A stretch of DNA of 64,000 nt from Diplosphaera chodatii (lineage: Eukaryota > Chlorophyta > Trebouxiophyceae > Prasiolales > Stichococcaceae), in the NCBI GenBank assembly GCA_032358165.1, contig JAALGY010000012.1:1-64000 (forward strand), read 5' to 3'. This document shows, in pieces, positions 37,497 to 50,400 of the stretch. Under the pieces are notes generated by a model. It did not search any database, was not told where the DNA came from, and worked only from the letters and a program-made list of their open reading frames with translations. The position numbers were made by a program, and so were the translations under genes. The first letter of the stretch is position 1; every line of letters begins with the position of its first letter.

Positions 37497-38084
37497 CGAG
37501 CCTTTATCTTGAAAGTTCCTCCAATGGACAGGGGGAGCAGCACGCCAATCAGCCTCGTTCAGTGCAATGAGAATATGTGTTTCCGGACGTTTCAGTAGTT
37601 CTGCAGGGACAGACGTGGCAAACGTGTAATGCTCCGTGTCACAAAGGATGTCGGTCCCCTCGGTTGTGTTTCGAGTGTGCAAGATTTGACGTTCCTGTAT
37701 CCTCCTGTCGTTCTGACTTCACGTCGTCTGTTCCTTGGTTGGTTCATATGCTCACCTCAGAGGCTCAGCATCGTTGCTGCGCTAGGGATCATCTTCCATC
37801 TTGACATGTTCTGTGGACTACCTCCAATGCAATGCGTGAAGACTGTTGTGTGATGTGTTGGCAGTGTGCATGGCTCGTGGACTGTATATACGATCCAGCA
37901 GCCCACATTGGTTGTCAACCGAATGATAGGTTCGCTGCAGATAGCGCAGGAGATGTCATGCTGCACTTAGGGCACCCACTCCTCCCTCCCACCGCAATAT
38001 TCCCGGGAGCTGGTCAGTAGATGGCAACCAGACTACTTTCAACGATCTGGTTGGTCTGAAGCAGGAGCACGATGGCGCAGGCCC
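37497..38084. other. convergent intergenic region with TGTAA signal
   Basis: This region lies between the stop of the GT2 gene and the stop of Hsp70-B. TGTAA at 37625-37629, about 130 bases after the GT2 stop, matches the polyadenylation signal used by many green algae and probably ends that transcript. Nothing else is recognisable. Confidence 0.55.
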
Positions 38085-41000
38085 TCAGAACCCTGTCATC
38101 TTGGAGCTGCGCTTCCTGATCGGCTGCTGTTCCTGGCCTTCGGATGCGGCGTGTCCATTTTGCGGCCTCCACCCGGCAGGGTTGCTGCGCTGCTGCTCGG
38201 CAACGTGCTTCATGCGAGCCACTTCAATAGCGTCCGCGCGGTTTAAGCCCTCCACCTCCAGTTGCCGAACGTTGCCTGTCAGACACATTTATGGTGAGTT
38301 CAGCACATCAGGGTCCTTGAAAGTAACCCTACCACGAACATCATGCACATTAGTATGAGACTGGGAGGCATTGCTTTCATCCTACATGCTTCCATGTTGG
38401 AAGCTGCGGCATCTGTTGATGTCAAGGAAGCTGCCTCTTAAGCGCCTTGGTCATCGATCATGCAGAGCCACGATGTGCGATCTGTTCCTCAGAAGGCCAG
38501 TATGCCTCTTGGGGTAACAACATCCAGGGCCAGCGGCAATGGAAACGAGCATTTTTCCTGCAAATGGGCGTTGCTCACCAGAAACTTGGTCAACGGCCGT
38601 CACCATGAGCACCCCGTCCTCACCAACGCGCATGGTAACCAGGACGCTGGCAGACCCCGCAGGGCCAGGCGCGATGTTGGGCAGCTGGAATGTGCCAAGC
38701 AGGTGGTTGTCACACACGTACATGTGCTCGCCCTCAAAAATCTGCCACGGGAGCAAGTAGGCACGTCATAGCAGCCGCCTGTCAAGGTTCAGCGACCAGG
38801 CCCAAGGGTTGCTGCCTGTGAACACTAGCACATGCACGCCCTCTGCCAACGCTACCATGCAGTGATGATGCAGGTTCAGAGTATCAACCAACATGCAGAA
38901 GCTACTGGGTACCACATCAACATACCATCCATCTTAGCCAACCATATGTGACAGGGGCATTCGCACCTGAAATTCGATGACGGTTTGCCACTCATGCTGC
39001 GTTGTGAACTTCTGGGTGCCGACTGCTGGTAGTGGGGTCCCCTTGGGGATTAGCTGGTGCTGCACAGGGTGTGTAGATCCTTCTCAGCAGAGCAAAGATT
39101 GTGCAGACATCCCATACAGCATATGTGTGCGGCTAAAACAAGCGTACATGAGCTGCCAGTCCTGTGATGCAGGTACTGTACATTTGTTACTACAGATTGG
39201 AATGATGAAACACTCGCTGCAGCATGCTCACGCACAGTATGTACACAGACACAGGCGCCCCCACTGGCGGCCGCAGTGCACGTACAGAATGATTGTCTTT
39301 CTGCGCACCATCTTCTTGAGGTCGCCGTGCTGGATGCCCAGTGCCATAGGTGTAGCGTCAATGACACGGGGCCCAACCACTGGAGGCGGCTGCAGCAGAG
39401 CGGGGCCACCCACCAGCCAGTTATCCTGCAGGCAATGGATGCTCTTACATTGGACAGGTGATGCCGAGCTACATCGCCATGTGACGTACCACCAGCCACA
39501 GCTGTTGCTGGTGGTGGGCCTCGTCTCATTGCTGGTAATTGCCACTGATTAACCTGAACATCCTTGTGTGCTGTTGATGTGGTGCTGTGAGGTGGCGGCG
39601 ATCCATATCATGACGTGCGGCAGAGATCTTGTGGCAAACATCACGCCATGATACATGCTCAGCAGGGAGAGAGCACCCTGCCTACAATCCAAACGAAGGG
39701 TGGCAGACCAATTGCGGAGTAAGATCAGTCACCGGCGGGCGCTGCGACTTCTGCGCCGCCATCACAGCTGCACCGATCGCCACAGCTTCGTCCTGCGGAG
39801 ATGTCAAATTGTGGTTGTAGTTCTCTTACAATGTCAAACTCAGCATCGACTACCAGCACACACGCTTGCCTGTTATACTATCAACAACACGCATGGGTCC
39901 CATGACGCATCGCAGGGTCATTGGACAGCACTGCTTGCTATCCCGCCGGAAAAAAAAGAGTGGCGAGCAGATTTAGCCCTTTGCTGGTCGGCATGGTGCC
40001 AGTTCGCAGGGCTCAAAAGCGTTGAAAGCTGCCTCACTGCGTTGAGGGTGGCGTCCGTCATGTGCAGCCGCGTCTGGTAGTGCTTGGGGAACAATGTGTC
40101 CAGATGTGCTTTAAGGCCCGGCATGCGGCTGGCACCGCCCACCACGACCACATCATGCACATCTGCCTGTGTTACACATTACGCTGTAAGCATGAGAAGT
40201 GTTTAACGATTTTTTGCACCCAGACACTGGGGTGCAAGATACGCGCGCCAGTTAGATGGCCAGGCAGGGCGGCTGTGCTGTGGGCTGTCATGGCAGCACA
40301 GCGCAACAATCATGGCGATTAGAGGGGAAGAGCACAACTGCCTTCAAGAGCAAGTCCAACATGTGAAAGTACACGGCGGATGGGCAGATGACAAACCCGC
40401 ACCGGGGTCACATGGGCCTCCTGCAACAGCGCTCGCACATGTGCCATGCATCGGTCGAACAGCGGGCACACTTCGAACTCGAACTGATCGCGTGTAACCT
40501 TCACGAACATGTCCTACAAGGCAGATACTCTGAGGCATCAAGGCAGCTGGTCATCATAGCCGGTGTCCGTCAGCATGCAAATAGGTGACCTCGAGCATCA
40601 ATGGCGCCAGTTTGGTGCAAGCAGGCCAGCTGTCTCAGCCCGTGGTGCATACAATGTGAAACCGTTGCACCTGATTACAAAATAGTTCTGAGATGTCGAT
40701 CGCCGTCACTTGAGACACTGACAGCTCCTTTTTAGCCAGCTCACATGCGAGCCGCAGCCGCCGCCATGCCGCGGTGCCATTGCTGAGCAACATGTCATCC
40801 TGGGGATGCTGCATATTCCACCACTGCAGCACGTACAGAAGTCAGGGGGCCGTGAGCACAGCAAGTTGAGTCTCAGTCGAGCAGCTAAAGGTGCATGCAT
40901 CTTCCAGCGGTGACGGAGCAAGAGACAGGCATGCAGGCAAACGACGCAGGCTGATACCTGGCACTCAGAGCAGCAGCGACAGACGACAGTCCAGGCAGGC

Positions 41001-43036
41001 AATCTTGCTGACGTTGCACATCGAGAAACAGTATTCCGGAGGCCACCACCCCGCCGATTTGTCATTTAGCAGTTATGCTATGGTGCACAGTGATGCTGCA
41101 CAATCTCCTCACCCGCAAGGCAATCTTCATCAATGCCCAATCGAAGTCCTGGCCCCCCAGATGGGTGTCGCCACCAACGCTGCGCACCTGAAGTAGGGTG
41201 CAGGGCAGACATTGCTCAGCCAACAGGCAAGGAGGTCCTACAACAGCGCAGGCAGAGCCTGCAGCTGTGTTGTTCCCTGGAGGTTGCATTTGCATATGCT
41301 ACACTGGGGGCAGTCCAGTGTTGCATTGCAGATGTTTAAGCAACATCGCTGTGCGATCTCTTGCACCTACTGGCTGATGCTTTTAAACTCAACGCTATCA
41401 GCCAAGCCCAGCTTCCAATGCTGCACCTCAATCAGGCCGCTGGATCGCTCAAGCAGGACAGTGTCGAAGGTGCCGCCTCCAAGGTCGAAAACCAGCACAT
41501 TGTGCCGCTGCACCCCTGGCGGGCTTTGCAGCCTGCGCCGTTTGTGTGTCACATGAACATGCATCTCAATATGCGCAGCCACGACACACGAGGCTGTTCT
41601 CGGATGGTGTACCGTCCCCGCAAATACGGTCTGTCTGCAAAACCTATTGCGGGTCGCACCCAAACGCCAGTGCTGCTGCAGTTGGCTCATTGATGATGTG
41701 CAGCACGTTGAGCTGCGCAATCTCGGCAGCTGCAAGTGTGGCCTGCGTATCAGCACAAAGGCAGTTCAGCAAAGTCTGAAGTCCCATGGAAACTTACTGC
41801 GCAGATACAGCTCTTTGCTTCCGTCCTGTGTGCAACATCATTGGTGTTTATATACGCTTGCCTTGCGCTGATCGTCATTGAAGTAGGCAGGCACAGTAAT
41901 GACGACGTTGGCCACTGGCTTGTCCGGCCCGAAGTGCTGCTGCGCCGCCGCCCGCAGCTCTGACAGCACCATGCCGGAAATTTCCTCCGGCGAGTACAGC
42001 ACCTGGCGTTCCTTTTCCAGAACTGCAGGCAATGGTGTTTTCTTTGCAATGGTGATCAGCCCCTGTGCAGCTTGTGCACAGAGCCATGGCATTACCGTGC
42101 ACTGAACTTCCAATAGCTTTAGTTCATGATCTCGTCCAGATTTGGAATTGCACTGTGAGCCCGCTTCACGAGGTCGACTGTGTGCTGGGAGGGCATGGGT
42201 GAACTGCTGATGAAGCTCACCTCTGTACCTCGGCAAACCCACTACGTTCTCCACGTGGAACGGCCACTTTTCCAGGTCTTCAGCCACCTGAAGACGGCTA
42301 AAGGTAAATGATCTCGATTGTTGCCAGCATCGAACTGCCTGTGCTGCATGGCCTGAAGTGTGCATGATATGCTTACTGCTAGCGCTGAAGCCGAGTACTC
42401 AAGCCTTAAGTCTTGACCTTAAGCGTCACGTCATACCAATGCCGCACCTCTGGGTCGTTGAAAGACCGTCCCAGCAGCCGCTTTGCATCGTAGATGGTGT
42501 TTTCATCGCTGCGCTCTGGCTGCAGTAGTGCACAGGTCCACACAATTGCAAGCATCTTGCAACATCGTCTAAACACAAGAAGTCCGATCAAATCATTTGC
42601 AGGATGCACCGTGATCCAAGCTGGCGGTCAAGCAGAGCGTGCCAAACATTCTGCGGTTTCATTCATTATCAATTGACCGCCATAGGGTGGACTAGGCAGT
42701 TCAGGACCTGTGCTGACCGACCGATTACCTGCGTCTTTGCATTGATGCCAACCACCCTGCCGAACTTTGTGAAGGCAACGTGCGATGGCATCGTGCGGTC
42801 TCCCTCGCGCGTCCTGATCACCGTGGGTTTGCCATCGCGATCCAGGTATGCCATGCAGCTGCAAGGGGCAGGACGGTGTTGCGCTGATGGCAGTGCATCA
42901 CACCACATAGCAGCGCTCATGACCTTTGCTTTGATCAGACGACGCCAGCGCATCGGGTGCTGCCAGGACCGCACCAGTGCGTCGTCCCCAGATCAATGCC
43001 AAGGGCCGGTGCTCGGCTGTCGTGAGGGTTCTGCAT
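38085..43036 (-). CDS. Hsp70-B: divergent Hsp70 lacking the C-terminal lid
   Basis: Hsp70-family ATPase, about 578 residues. Exons from the start: 43036-42975, 42858-42729, 42519-42448, 42287-42221, 42022-41862, 41742-41660, 41532-41427, 41187-41113, 40823-40671, 40513-40403, 40166-40038, 39792-39733, 39389-39309, 39059-38967, 38741-38579, 38275-38085. All joins are in frame. It has [15 protein letters not shown] (His-Cys replaces the usual Tyr-Ser), the catalytic lysine in [47 protein letters not shown] and [12 protein letters not shown]. The NBD-SBD linker is [11 protein letters not shown] instead of the hydrophobic DLLLLDVTP. After the substrate-binding beta domain the protein ends in a short charged tail finishing [11 protein letters not shown], so the helical lid is missing. 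Some residues in the usually conserved SLFEGIDF region are also unlike the family. The intron after 41862 appears to begin with GC. The start at 43036 is the first ATG in frame with the phosphate-1 motif. Paralogue of Hsp70-C. Confidence 0.9.
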
Positions 43037-43616
43037 CGTGCGGGCTGTGCGCCCCACAGCAGTATCCAAGATCCGAGGAACTTTGGCTGATTCGATGTGG
43101 AAGGCAAACAACCTGAAAAGTGCGGCTTAGATTTCAATTGGTGACTGCCCGTCTCGTCGGTGCGACGTTCCTGCCACACATCAGCTGGGCGGCGCCAGTT
43201 GCGCATTGGCGCTGGTGTGACATGAGCAACAACTATGCAACAAGACGGTTACACCGGTCAGCAGTGTCACTTCACAGCACTGCAGCAGTGGTAGCAGCCA
43301 ATATGTGATGGGAAATTGGTCTCTGCATGCGCGTTGCCTTCACACGGATGTAGTGATGTTCGAAGTAACAAGGTGACAAGCCGTTCTGCACAATGGCGCA
43401 CAGCGGCAGAAAGGGCCGCTACTGAAGATCAGCGTGGCAGACATCGAAATGGCAATCATGCTCTGCTTGTCTGCAGGCAGGTGTCATGATGACACCTGCC
43501 GAGGCTGGGAAGACCTGCTTATGTACTAGGTTCTCACACTATTGGGCCCAGGTCATGAGGCCGTCAAAGTACATGGCACCACACAGGCAGCACCCCCTGG
43601 ACATACAGGCTCAAAA
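43037..43616. promoter_or_regulatory. shared 5' region between Hsp70-B and the zipper-only gene
   Basis: The 580 bases lie between two divergent starts. I looked for a bZIP basic region that could belong to the plus-strand gene and found none. I also saw no perfect heat-shock element. A short frame near 43391 (MAHSGRKGRY, then stop) is not convincing. Confidence 0.4.
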
Positions 43617-45771
43617 ATGCCAGCCAAACCCTCGGCCACGCGGTCTACCGAGCAGGTGCGGTGCATCCGCTGTCGAGAGTGTACAGCCCGACACGTACTG
43701 GCTACACTCTGGGTAGCAGTAAGTATGGCAGCCTCAGCTGCCGATCCGCAGCCGCTCCGTCCTGATCACGCTGAGCACTCACGCTGAGCACTCGCTGCCT
43801 TGGGCCCTATTTGCCGTCCAACAGGCAACGCCCCCTGTGTACTCGCGCAGATGCCAGCAAGCTCAGATCGCTGTGATCCTACCTGCAGATGGCGTCTGAC
43901 GACGATGTGCAAAGGGAGCTGGTCGCCCTAGAAACGCGCCTAAGAGAGCTGGAGGCGCAAAGGCCTGCGATGGAGGCTGATAACCTCCGACTGCACTCTG
44001 CATTGTTGCGGCAGGCACAGTTCCTGCCCGCCATCGAGGATGTGCGCTGCACACATTGATGCTGATGCAACCGCACTGCATAAGATTCCTTTGCTCATTG
44101 ATGGTCCCAAGGGCCAGAGTCGGGCGTTGCCGTTTTGGTACGGGCCGGAGGGGTAGTTATTATAATGAGCCGTTCTTTAATCACCCCTACTGGCTGACTC
44201 GCCTGCCTGTCACGTGCTTGTCTGACGTGTGTCAGACCCAATCAGTGTGCCACTTGGCTACTCATGCTTGCAGGGGCCCGGGTCACCTGGAGCAGAGGCT
44301 GCCACTGCGGCCTGCGTGCCGCTGGTGGAGCTTTTGTCCAGGTGTCGACAATCTGACGTTCAGGGACATGGCGGCAGCAGCAGAATCAACATCGACCCTG
44401 ACAGCATCAACCTGTACTTCCAGGTGAGGCGTGCTATGCCCGTCAGCAGTCAGGGCTTTAGTGACATAACGGCAACTTTCGTCGGCTAGCTGCTGCGTGC
44501 AATCACTGGTCTGCAGCAAGTGTAGTATCCTGACCGTGCAAAGCTTTCGTAAGCAGTCAATCTTGTTGGCATTTCGATGGTTCATTCGCAGGAAGCCGTC
44601 CGGGCGTGCAAGTTGCTGCTGCAAGGCAGCACATCCGGCCAACAGCCTGCTGGCAATACTCAGCGTCAGCTTGATGACATTATGAGTTACGCTGGTCAGG
44701 TGCTGACAACATCGCAGTGTTGATGCTGCTTCTACATGCACAGCATGTGCACATATTGTTCAACAACAGGTTGCATGCTGCGTCATGGTCCATTTGCGCA
44801 TGGTCTGTGTCAAGCGTTTGCTGGTATCAAACAAGGCATTGACCAGTGAGACATCTTGAGGATGGCATCCCTTCCATGCGATGGATGCAGTTCTGCAAGA
44901 CGCTGAGCAACAGCTTGACACCGGCTGCAGCAATTCGCCTATTGCACAGGCTGCACGTCCGCAGTATACCCATTTACGGGGCCCCTCCTGAGGCGGTCTG
45001 GCAGCGTGCCCTGGTACGACGCAATCTGAGTGTTCACGATGTCCACTAAGCCACTGCAAAGACCATATGCATGCACACAATGCTAGCTGCAGTAACCTAA
45101 ACATCCGCCTTGACCCACTGACAGGCCTTGCTCAGCTGAGCTGTGCACTCTGCTGAACATGTTGCAGGAATTGCGGTTATCACAGCGTGCATGTGAACTT
45201 ACAGCAGGTGGCACTCGAGCTCTGTCCCCAGCAGCTGGTGGCGCTGCAGGCATTGCACACGAAGCATCTTGCGACAATGGCCACCATTCGTGCACAGTGC
45301 CAGGCAATGCAGGCACAGCATCGTCCAGAGCACAATAAGCACAGTGGGCATCAGCCCAATGCGCAGGTGTGTCATGCTGTATGTGGCATCAGGGTCGCTC
45401 TCACAAACACTGGTCCAGCCCTGTCAAACCGCTGACCGCCATGGTTTTCTGAGACCCCAATAGACTAGTGTTTCGTGGGCATGCAGCAGGCCAGCGCAGT
45501 CACCGCCGGTGCGGAGGCTCTGTTGCAGCACCTCGACAGCTGCTTGCACCTGCTACACTGGCGTCAGATTGCACAGGCGCTGGTGGCATGCTGGCCTTGG
45601 TTTCCTGACGTCGTGCAAATTACTGCCTGCTCATCTGGTGCGCACACCTACCGCAGCCTCCTCCATTGCCCCACACCAATACTGTATGTCTTGCAATTTT
45701 GGCAATCAGACGCATTATTTGCATCTGCAACCCATCACCTGCAGGACCTGCTTTCATGTGTGCAGACATGA
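43617..45771 (+). CDS. leucine-zipper protein lacking a basic region (bZIP paralogue)
   Basis: Seven exons keep frame and give about 320 residues: 43617-43655, 43889-44041, 44274-44423, 44592-44699, 44891-44956, 45205-45366, 45487-45771. The first exon is only MPAKPSATRSTEQ. The second opens MASDDDVQRELVALETRLRE and continues as a leucine-zipper coiled coil (ALETRLRELEAQRPAMEADN). It lines up with the zipper of the bZIP gene at 47.5-50.8 kb. Later exons also resemble that gene: SLTPAAAIRLLHRL against TPTSAADIATLL, and CPQQLVALQALHTKH against AEGQRSALAAVLHDR. The Arg/Lys-rich DNA-contact helix that should precede the zipper is not encoded here or in the 580 bases upstream. If this is the whole protein it could dimerise but not bind DNA, like natural inhibitory zipper proteins. 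An unnoticed upstream exon or alternative start is the main uncertainty. Confidence 0.72.
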
Positions 45772-47485
45772 CGCTTGTTGATGTTTGTTTCTGGCATCAC
45801 ACATAGATTCCTCTCTGTGCCTCCTGCACTGACAGGCGTCATGCATGCCTGATGGCATGTATATACATGGCTTCATCACCATGAACCCTCATGATGAATG
45901 GTGAGGAGCGTGAAACAGTTGAGCACCGATCGTCTTGTGCTCAGGACCCTAGCATAAACAGCATCGGATTGAGGGAGGGCGGGGGTCGGTGGCAGCGCGC
46001 TGTACTATGGAGGGTGGTTAAATATTGCTGGTTGGGTTTCTGACCTAAGCTGTTATGCAACGGACAACGGCATCTCAGTGGAGTACCTCGGAAGGGAATG
46101 TTCCTGCTGACCAAGGAAGGTGGCTGAACAGGCATGCCGTCGCGTGTAGGGATACATGCCTGACCGATGCTTTTCAGGCGGGGATGTTGCTGCCGACAAA
46201 TATATTCGCTAAGAACGGAATGTAAGCACGACGTTCCCGGGCTGAGACTCTAGAAACCCAACTGCAAACGAATGGAAGACCGGATATGTGGATAGTTTCT
46301 ATGATCACCCCGTGTGACCCTCAAGTGCCCGACGCAAGCAGACACGCGCGGGCAGCCGAGCAAAGGACTGTGGCCGATGTGCACATGAGTCAGAGAGTCC
46401 GTGCTGACGAACGGTTACGTGATTCCAGTTCCGCCATTAGGTTGTAGAGATGAAAGCGTGGTGAGCATAATTGTGCCTTTGATAACGTGATGCTGCGTCA
46501 GCATGCCCTCGCTTGGGTGGCTGCGCTCTGCAGTCGTGCTGCTTGCTCTGGCTATTACTTGGACAGTTGCGCACCGGGCACTCTCGCTAACGCTCGATTG
46601 TCTAGAATACTACATTTCAATGTTTTGTCGTTGTTGGCTACGTATGGCACCAATATTGACAACAACTGACTACTGAGCATGTGTCGGCATGGCAGAGCTG
46701 TGTCGTGAAAGTGATTATTCACACAAAACACCACCAAAGCAAGGTGAGTCCTCCTGGACCCAGCAAACCTATGGAAACCCTAAAGCGAAGCATATTCCAC
46801 GTGGCAAACAAAGTGCAACGAGTCGACCTGGTCCCAAACCGAGGCAAAGGACGTTCACGTGATCCAGTCAGCGATTGTCACCAGTTGTGTGGCTGCGGCG
46901 CCCCGACCCGCAAGACGCTGCAGATGCAACATTAACAATATAAATCATCGCTGACGCCGCTGAGATAGGCGCATCACCATAATTCGGCCAGAGTCGACGC
47001 GTTGCACCTCTCTGTGGGAGTCGGTGAGCTACTGTTGCAGTGCTTTGTTTTATTGCGCAACAGATCCAGAGCGCGCTTGGCATGCTTGAACTACTGCTCA
47101 AAGGAGCATGGACAGGTTCGCAGCTCATCCTGTGGCTGCACTCCTGGTTGCAGGTTTCTGACATTGCACACCCCGTCAATGCACAGTGTGCGTCCGTCGC
47201 CAGGCAAGCCGTCACTACAGAGCGATCGAGGCGGTGCTCTGACGCTGGATCATCCTCTGGTCGGCGCTCTCGCTGAATCCCACCTGTTGCGCCGGCTCCG
47301 TACGGACGCAGCAGCAGATTCCGGGCTGGCCTCAGGTGCGCGAGTGGGCTCTCAGAGTTGGGACACTTTCCTTCATTCGTCCTTCGTGTTCAGATGCGGC
47401 GGCATAACCGGCCGATCCGGCAGTCGCCTGTAAACAGTGTCACTTTCATCGTGAGGCACGCCTGCCTGCCTCTCGAAGATCGTCC
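45772..47485. other. intergenic region, nothing recognised
   Basis: This region lies between the zipper-only gene and the bZIP gene. It should hold the 3' end of the first and the promoter of the second. The frames are short and unremarkable. Upstream exons of the bZIP gene may lie after about 47000. Confidence 0.45.
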
Positions 47486-50400
47486 ATGGAAGCGTGCTGC
47501 ACCAGTTGTGGCAGGCGAATACCGCTCAGTGTTCACCTCGTATCTGCAGGCAGTCGACAACCTGCAGTCAACACCATCAAACCTCCAATGGAGCTGCTGC
47601 ATGTGCCGCACCGCTGCACTCATGCACCGCCGCGGCTTTGCAACAGTGGCTGCAACACCGCCTTACACAGTAGCAGCAGCCGCGCAAGCAGCGACGGCTG
47701 CGACGTGGGCCTGCCTGCATCTGATGACTCAGATCTGCTCCACAGCCTGACCACACCCACTGCCGTCGAGACGATGCAAATGCTCCTGTCAGATGACGGC
47801 CTGCTGAGTGGCAGCAGTGACGAATACAGCAGCAACGACAGCGTCCAGGGGGCTGCAATCTCCGCCACGCACATCAGCCTGCAGCCACAGCATCAATACA
47901 CCAGGTTGACACTGTCCCCTGCCCCAGCACCTGCAGCAGGCGCCAATGCGACGGCCACTACCATGTCCAGCATCGAGCCCGACGGCCGGCTGCCGTCCTT
48001 TGACACCTCCGACTGGGCGGGCGGGGACTTGCAGGAGCTGCTGCGCCTCAGCGACGCGGACTTCATGGCTTCCTTCCCCCTGCTGGACGACGACGAGCTG
48101 CACAGCGGCGGGGGTACGCTGCTGCCGCTACCGCTGCTGCCGCCCCTGCCGCCGCCGCAGCTGGCGGCGCCACCAGCCTCACCAAAGAGGGTCCTCCTGC
48201 AGCCAACAGGCTTATGCGCGGCAGTGGCGACGACCCCTGTCTGCCAGACGCCACCGCAGCTGGACACTGCCACCACATGCGGCGCCAACTCGCACAGCGA
48301 CACGCCCGAGCAGTCGCCGGCGCCCGGCTGTGGCGGCGTGATCGTGGGCTGCGCCGCCGGCACACCCGACCACCCCATCGGTGGCAGCCCGCTGGCCACA
48401 GAGCCGGCCGCCAGCAGCGCGGGAACACCAGAGGCTACCGGCGGCAGCACGGGCGGCCAGCCCGGCAGGGCCACGCGCGGCAGCCGTAAGCGGCGGGCTG
48501 CCTCGCCGGCTGCGGAGGAGCCCGAGCAGCTGAAGGACTACAAGAAAAAGCAGGCGATCAAGCGGGCGCAGGACCGGCGCAACCAGGAGAACTGTCGCGC
48601 CCGCAAGCGGGTGCGCCTTCCACTGTTGGCTTTACTGGCTGCCAAAGCTGGTCGAGCATGTCACAAAGCCCACCGTATGATCACAACAGCACTACACCAG
48701 CTCCATTTGCTGTGTTTCAAATTTCTTGCAGCTAGATATCACTGTTCACATGACGCCCCTGATGGTGGGTGTCATTGACTATACAGCAACGGCGGGAGGA
48801 GGGCCTGGCACAGATCGCACACCTGCGCGCCCAGATCGAGCGGCATGAGGGCATTGCTACAGGGCTGGCAGAGGCCAATGCGATGCTGCAGCAGCGACTG
48901 GCACGGCCTCTCAGCACTTCGGTGCGCCCGCATGCCCCTGCCTACCCTCCCGAGCTGCAGCGCTGCTGGCATCATGCTGCCGCAGACTGGCAGCTGAGTA
49001 TCACACCCTGCTCATGATACTCTGCAAGCCTGCGCAGTGAAGAGATGCAAGCTAGATCCCTTGGCAATGGGCAGCCCGACATGCTGCAGCATGCTGCTGC
49101 CGAGTGCTTCAACCAGCATCGATGCTGCTGGACACGTATGCAGATACATCAAACGGTTTTCCGCCTCTGGAACTAAACAGGCGGCTGAGAACGTCCAGCT
49201 GGGCATGGCAGCACCGGAAGCAGTTGCCTGCATCGCCGCCTCCCTCACGGTCCACGGCTTCACGGCTGCAGCAGGGTTGGCGCTTCAGCGCACCTGCAGT
49301 GCACCCGACCTGCAGTCCGTCTGCAAGGTGACTCCGCCATGTATGATCCCGCATGCTGCTGTCTGTTGCATGGCAACTTGCTGCCTCCATCCAGTATATC
49401 ATACAGACTGCTGCCACCATCTGCACCTTCACAATTGTGCTCAACATCTTCATGCTGTAGGCTGTGGCTGGCTGCCTGCGGCGGATGATGGCGCATGGCC
49501 CGGCTGTTGGGGTGGTCACACTGCTGGGTGCCATGCACAAGGTGCAAACAGGTCTTTGCACAGGCTATTCAATAACAGTTTGACACCTGTGACCTGACAG
49601 GATGAAACCTTGACCTGGTTCTAGAGCACAGTCCCAAACCTTTCAGCATGCATGCACATGATGCAGACCCTGTCTGTTGCTGCAGGTGCTGGACACGGTG
49701 TGGGCAGCGCAGCCCAGCTTGTGGCAGGTCATGCTCAGCGCCAGCAACACCCCAACATCTGCAGCAGACATCGCGACCCTGCTGGTGCGCATCAACATTT
49801 TGGGGAATGCAGACGCACTCTGCAGCTGCACAAAGTGTATCTGCTGATAAAGGACGAGCTCGCGGCAGTACTCAGGCCAGAACACATGTGGTGTGATTGA
49901 CTCCAAACCTGCTGACTAGTGACCACACTCACAAGACGAAGCAGATAAAGCCAGCCACCATTGTTGCGCGACATTAACAAGATGCCAGATGCAGTACACC
50001 ACATATGTGGCGCCATTCACCACCCTGCTGCTGTGTGCACATGTGGCGACTGACGCACACTGCCGCTGTGCTGCAGGACAAGCTGCAGCTGGCAGAGGGG
50101 CAGCGCTCTGCGCTGGCGGCTGTGCTGCACGACAGGGACGCCGCAATGGACCTAGTGGCCCGCCGCCGTGTGATGGCAGCAGCAGAGCTGCAGGCGGCAG
50201 CTGCTGCAGGAGACAGCGACATCAGCCACATATTGCTCGTCCAAACGGTGTGGTGTCCTGTCCAAGGCAGGTCCTACCAAGGCTGTGCCCTTGCGGCGCG
50301 GCGCCGTAGCATGGTTTCTTCAGCTGCACCGTCTGTGCGTCACCCTTCGTTGTGACCGTTTTGTTGTTATGTATAGCAGGGCCCCCTAATGCTCACCTGC

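Noticed and set aside
47893..48474. A 193-codon minus-strand frame rich in Ser, Gly and Pro
   Set aside because: It is the shadow of the low-complexity activation region of the bZIP gene on the plus strand.
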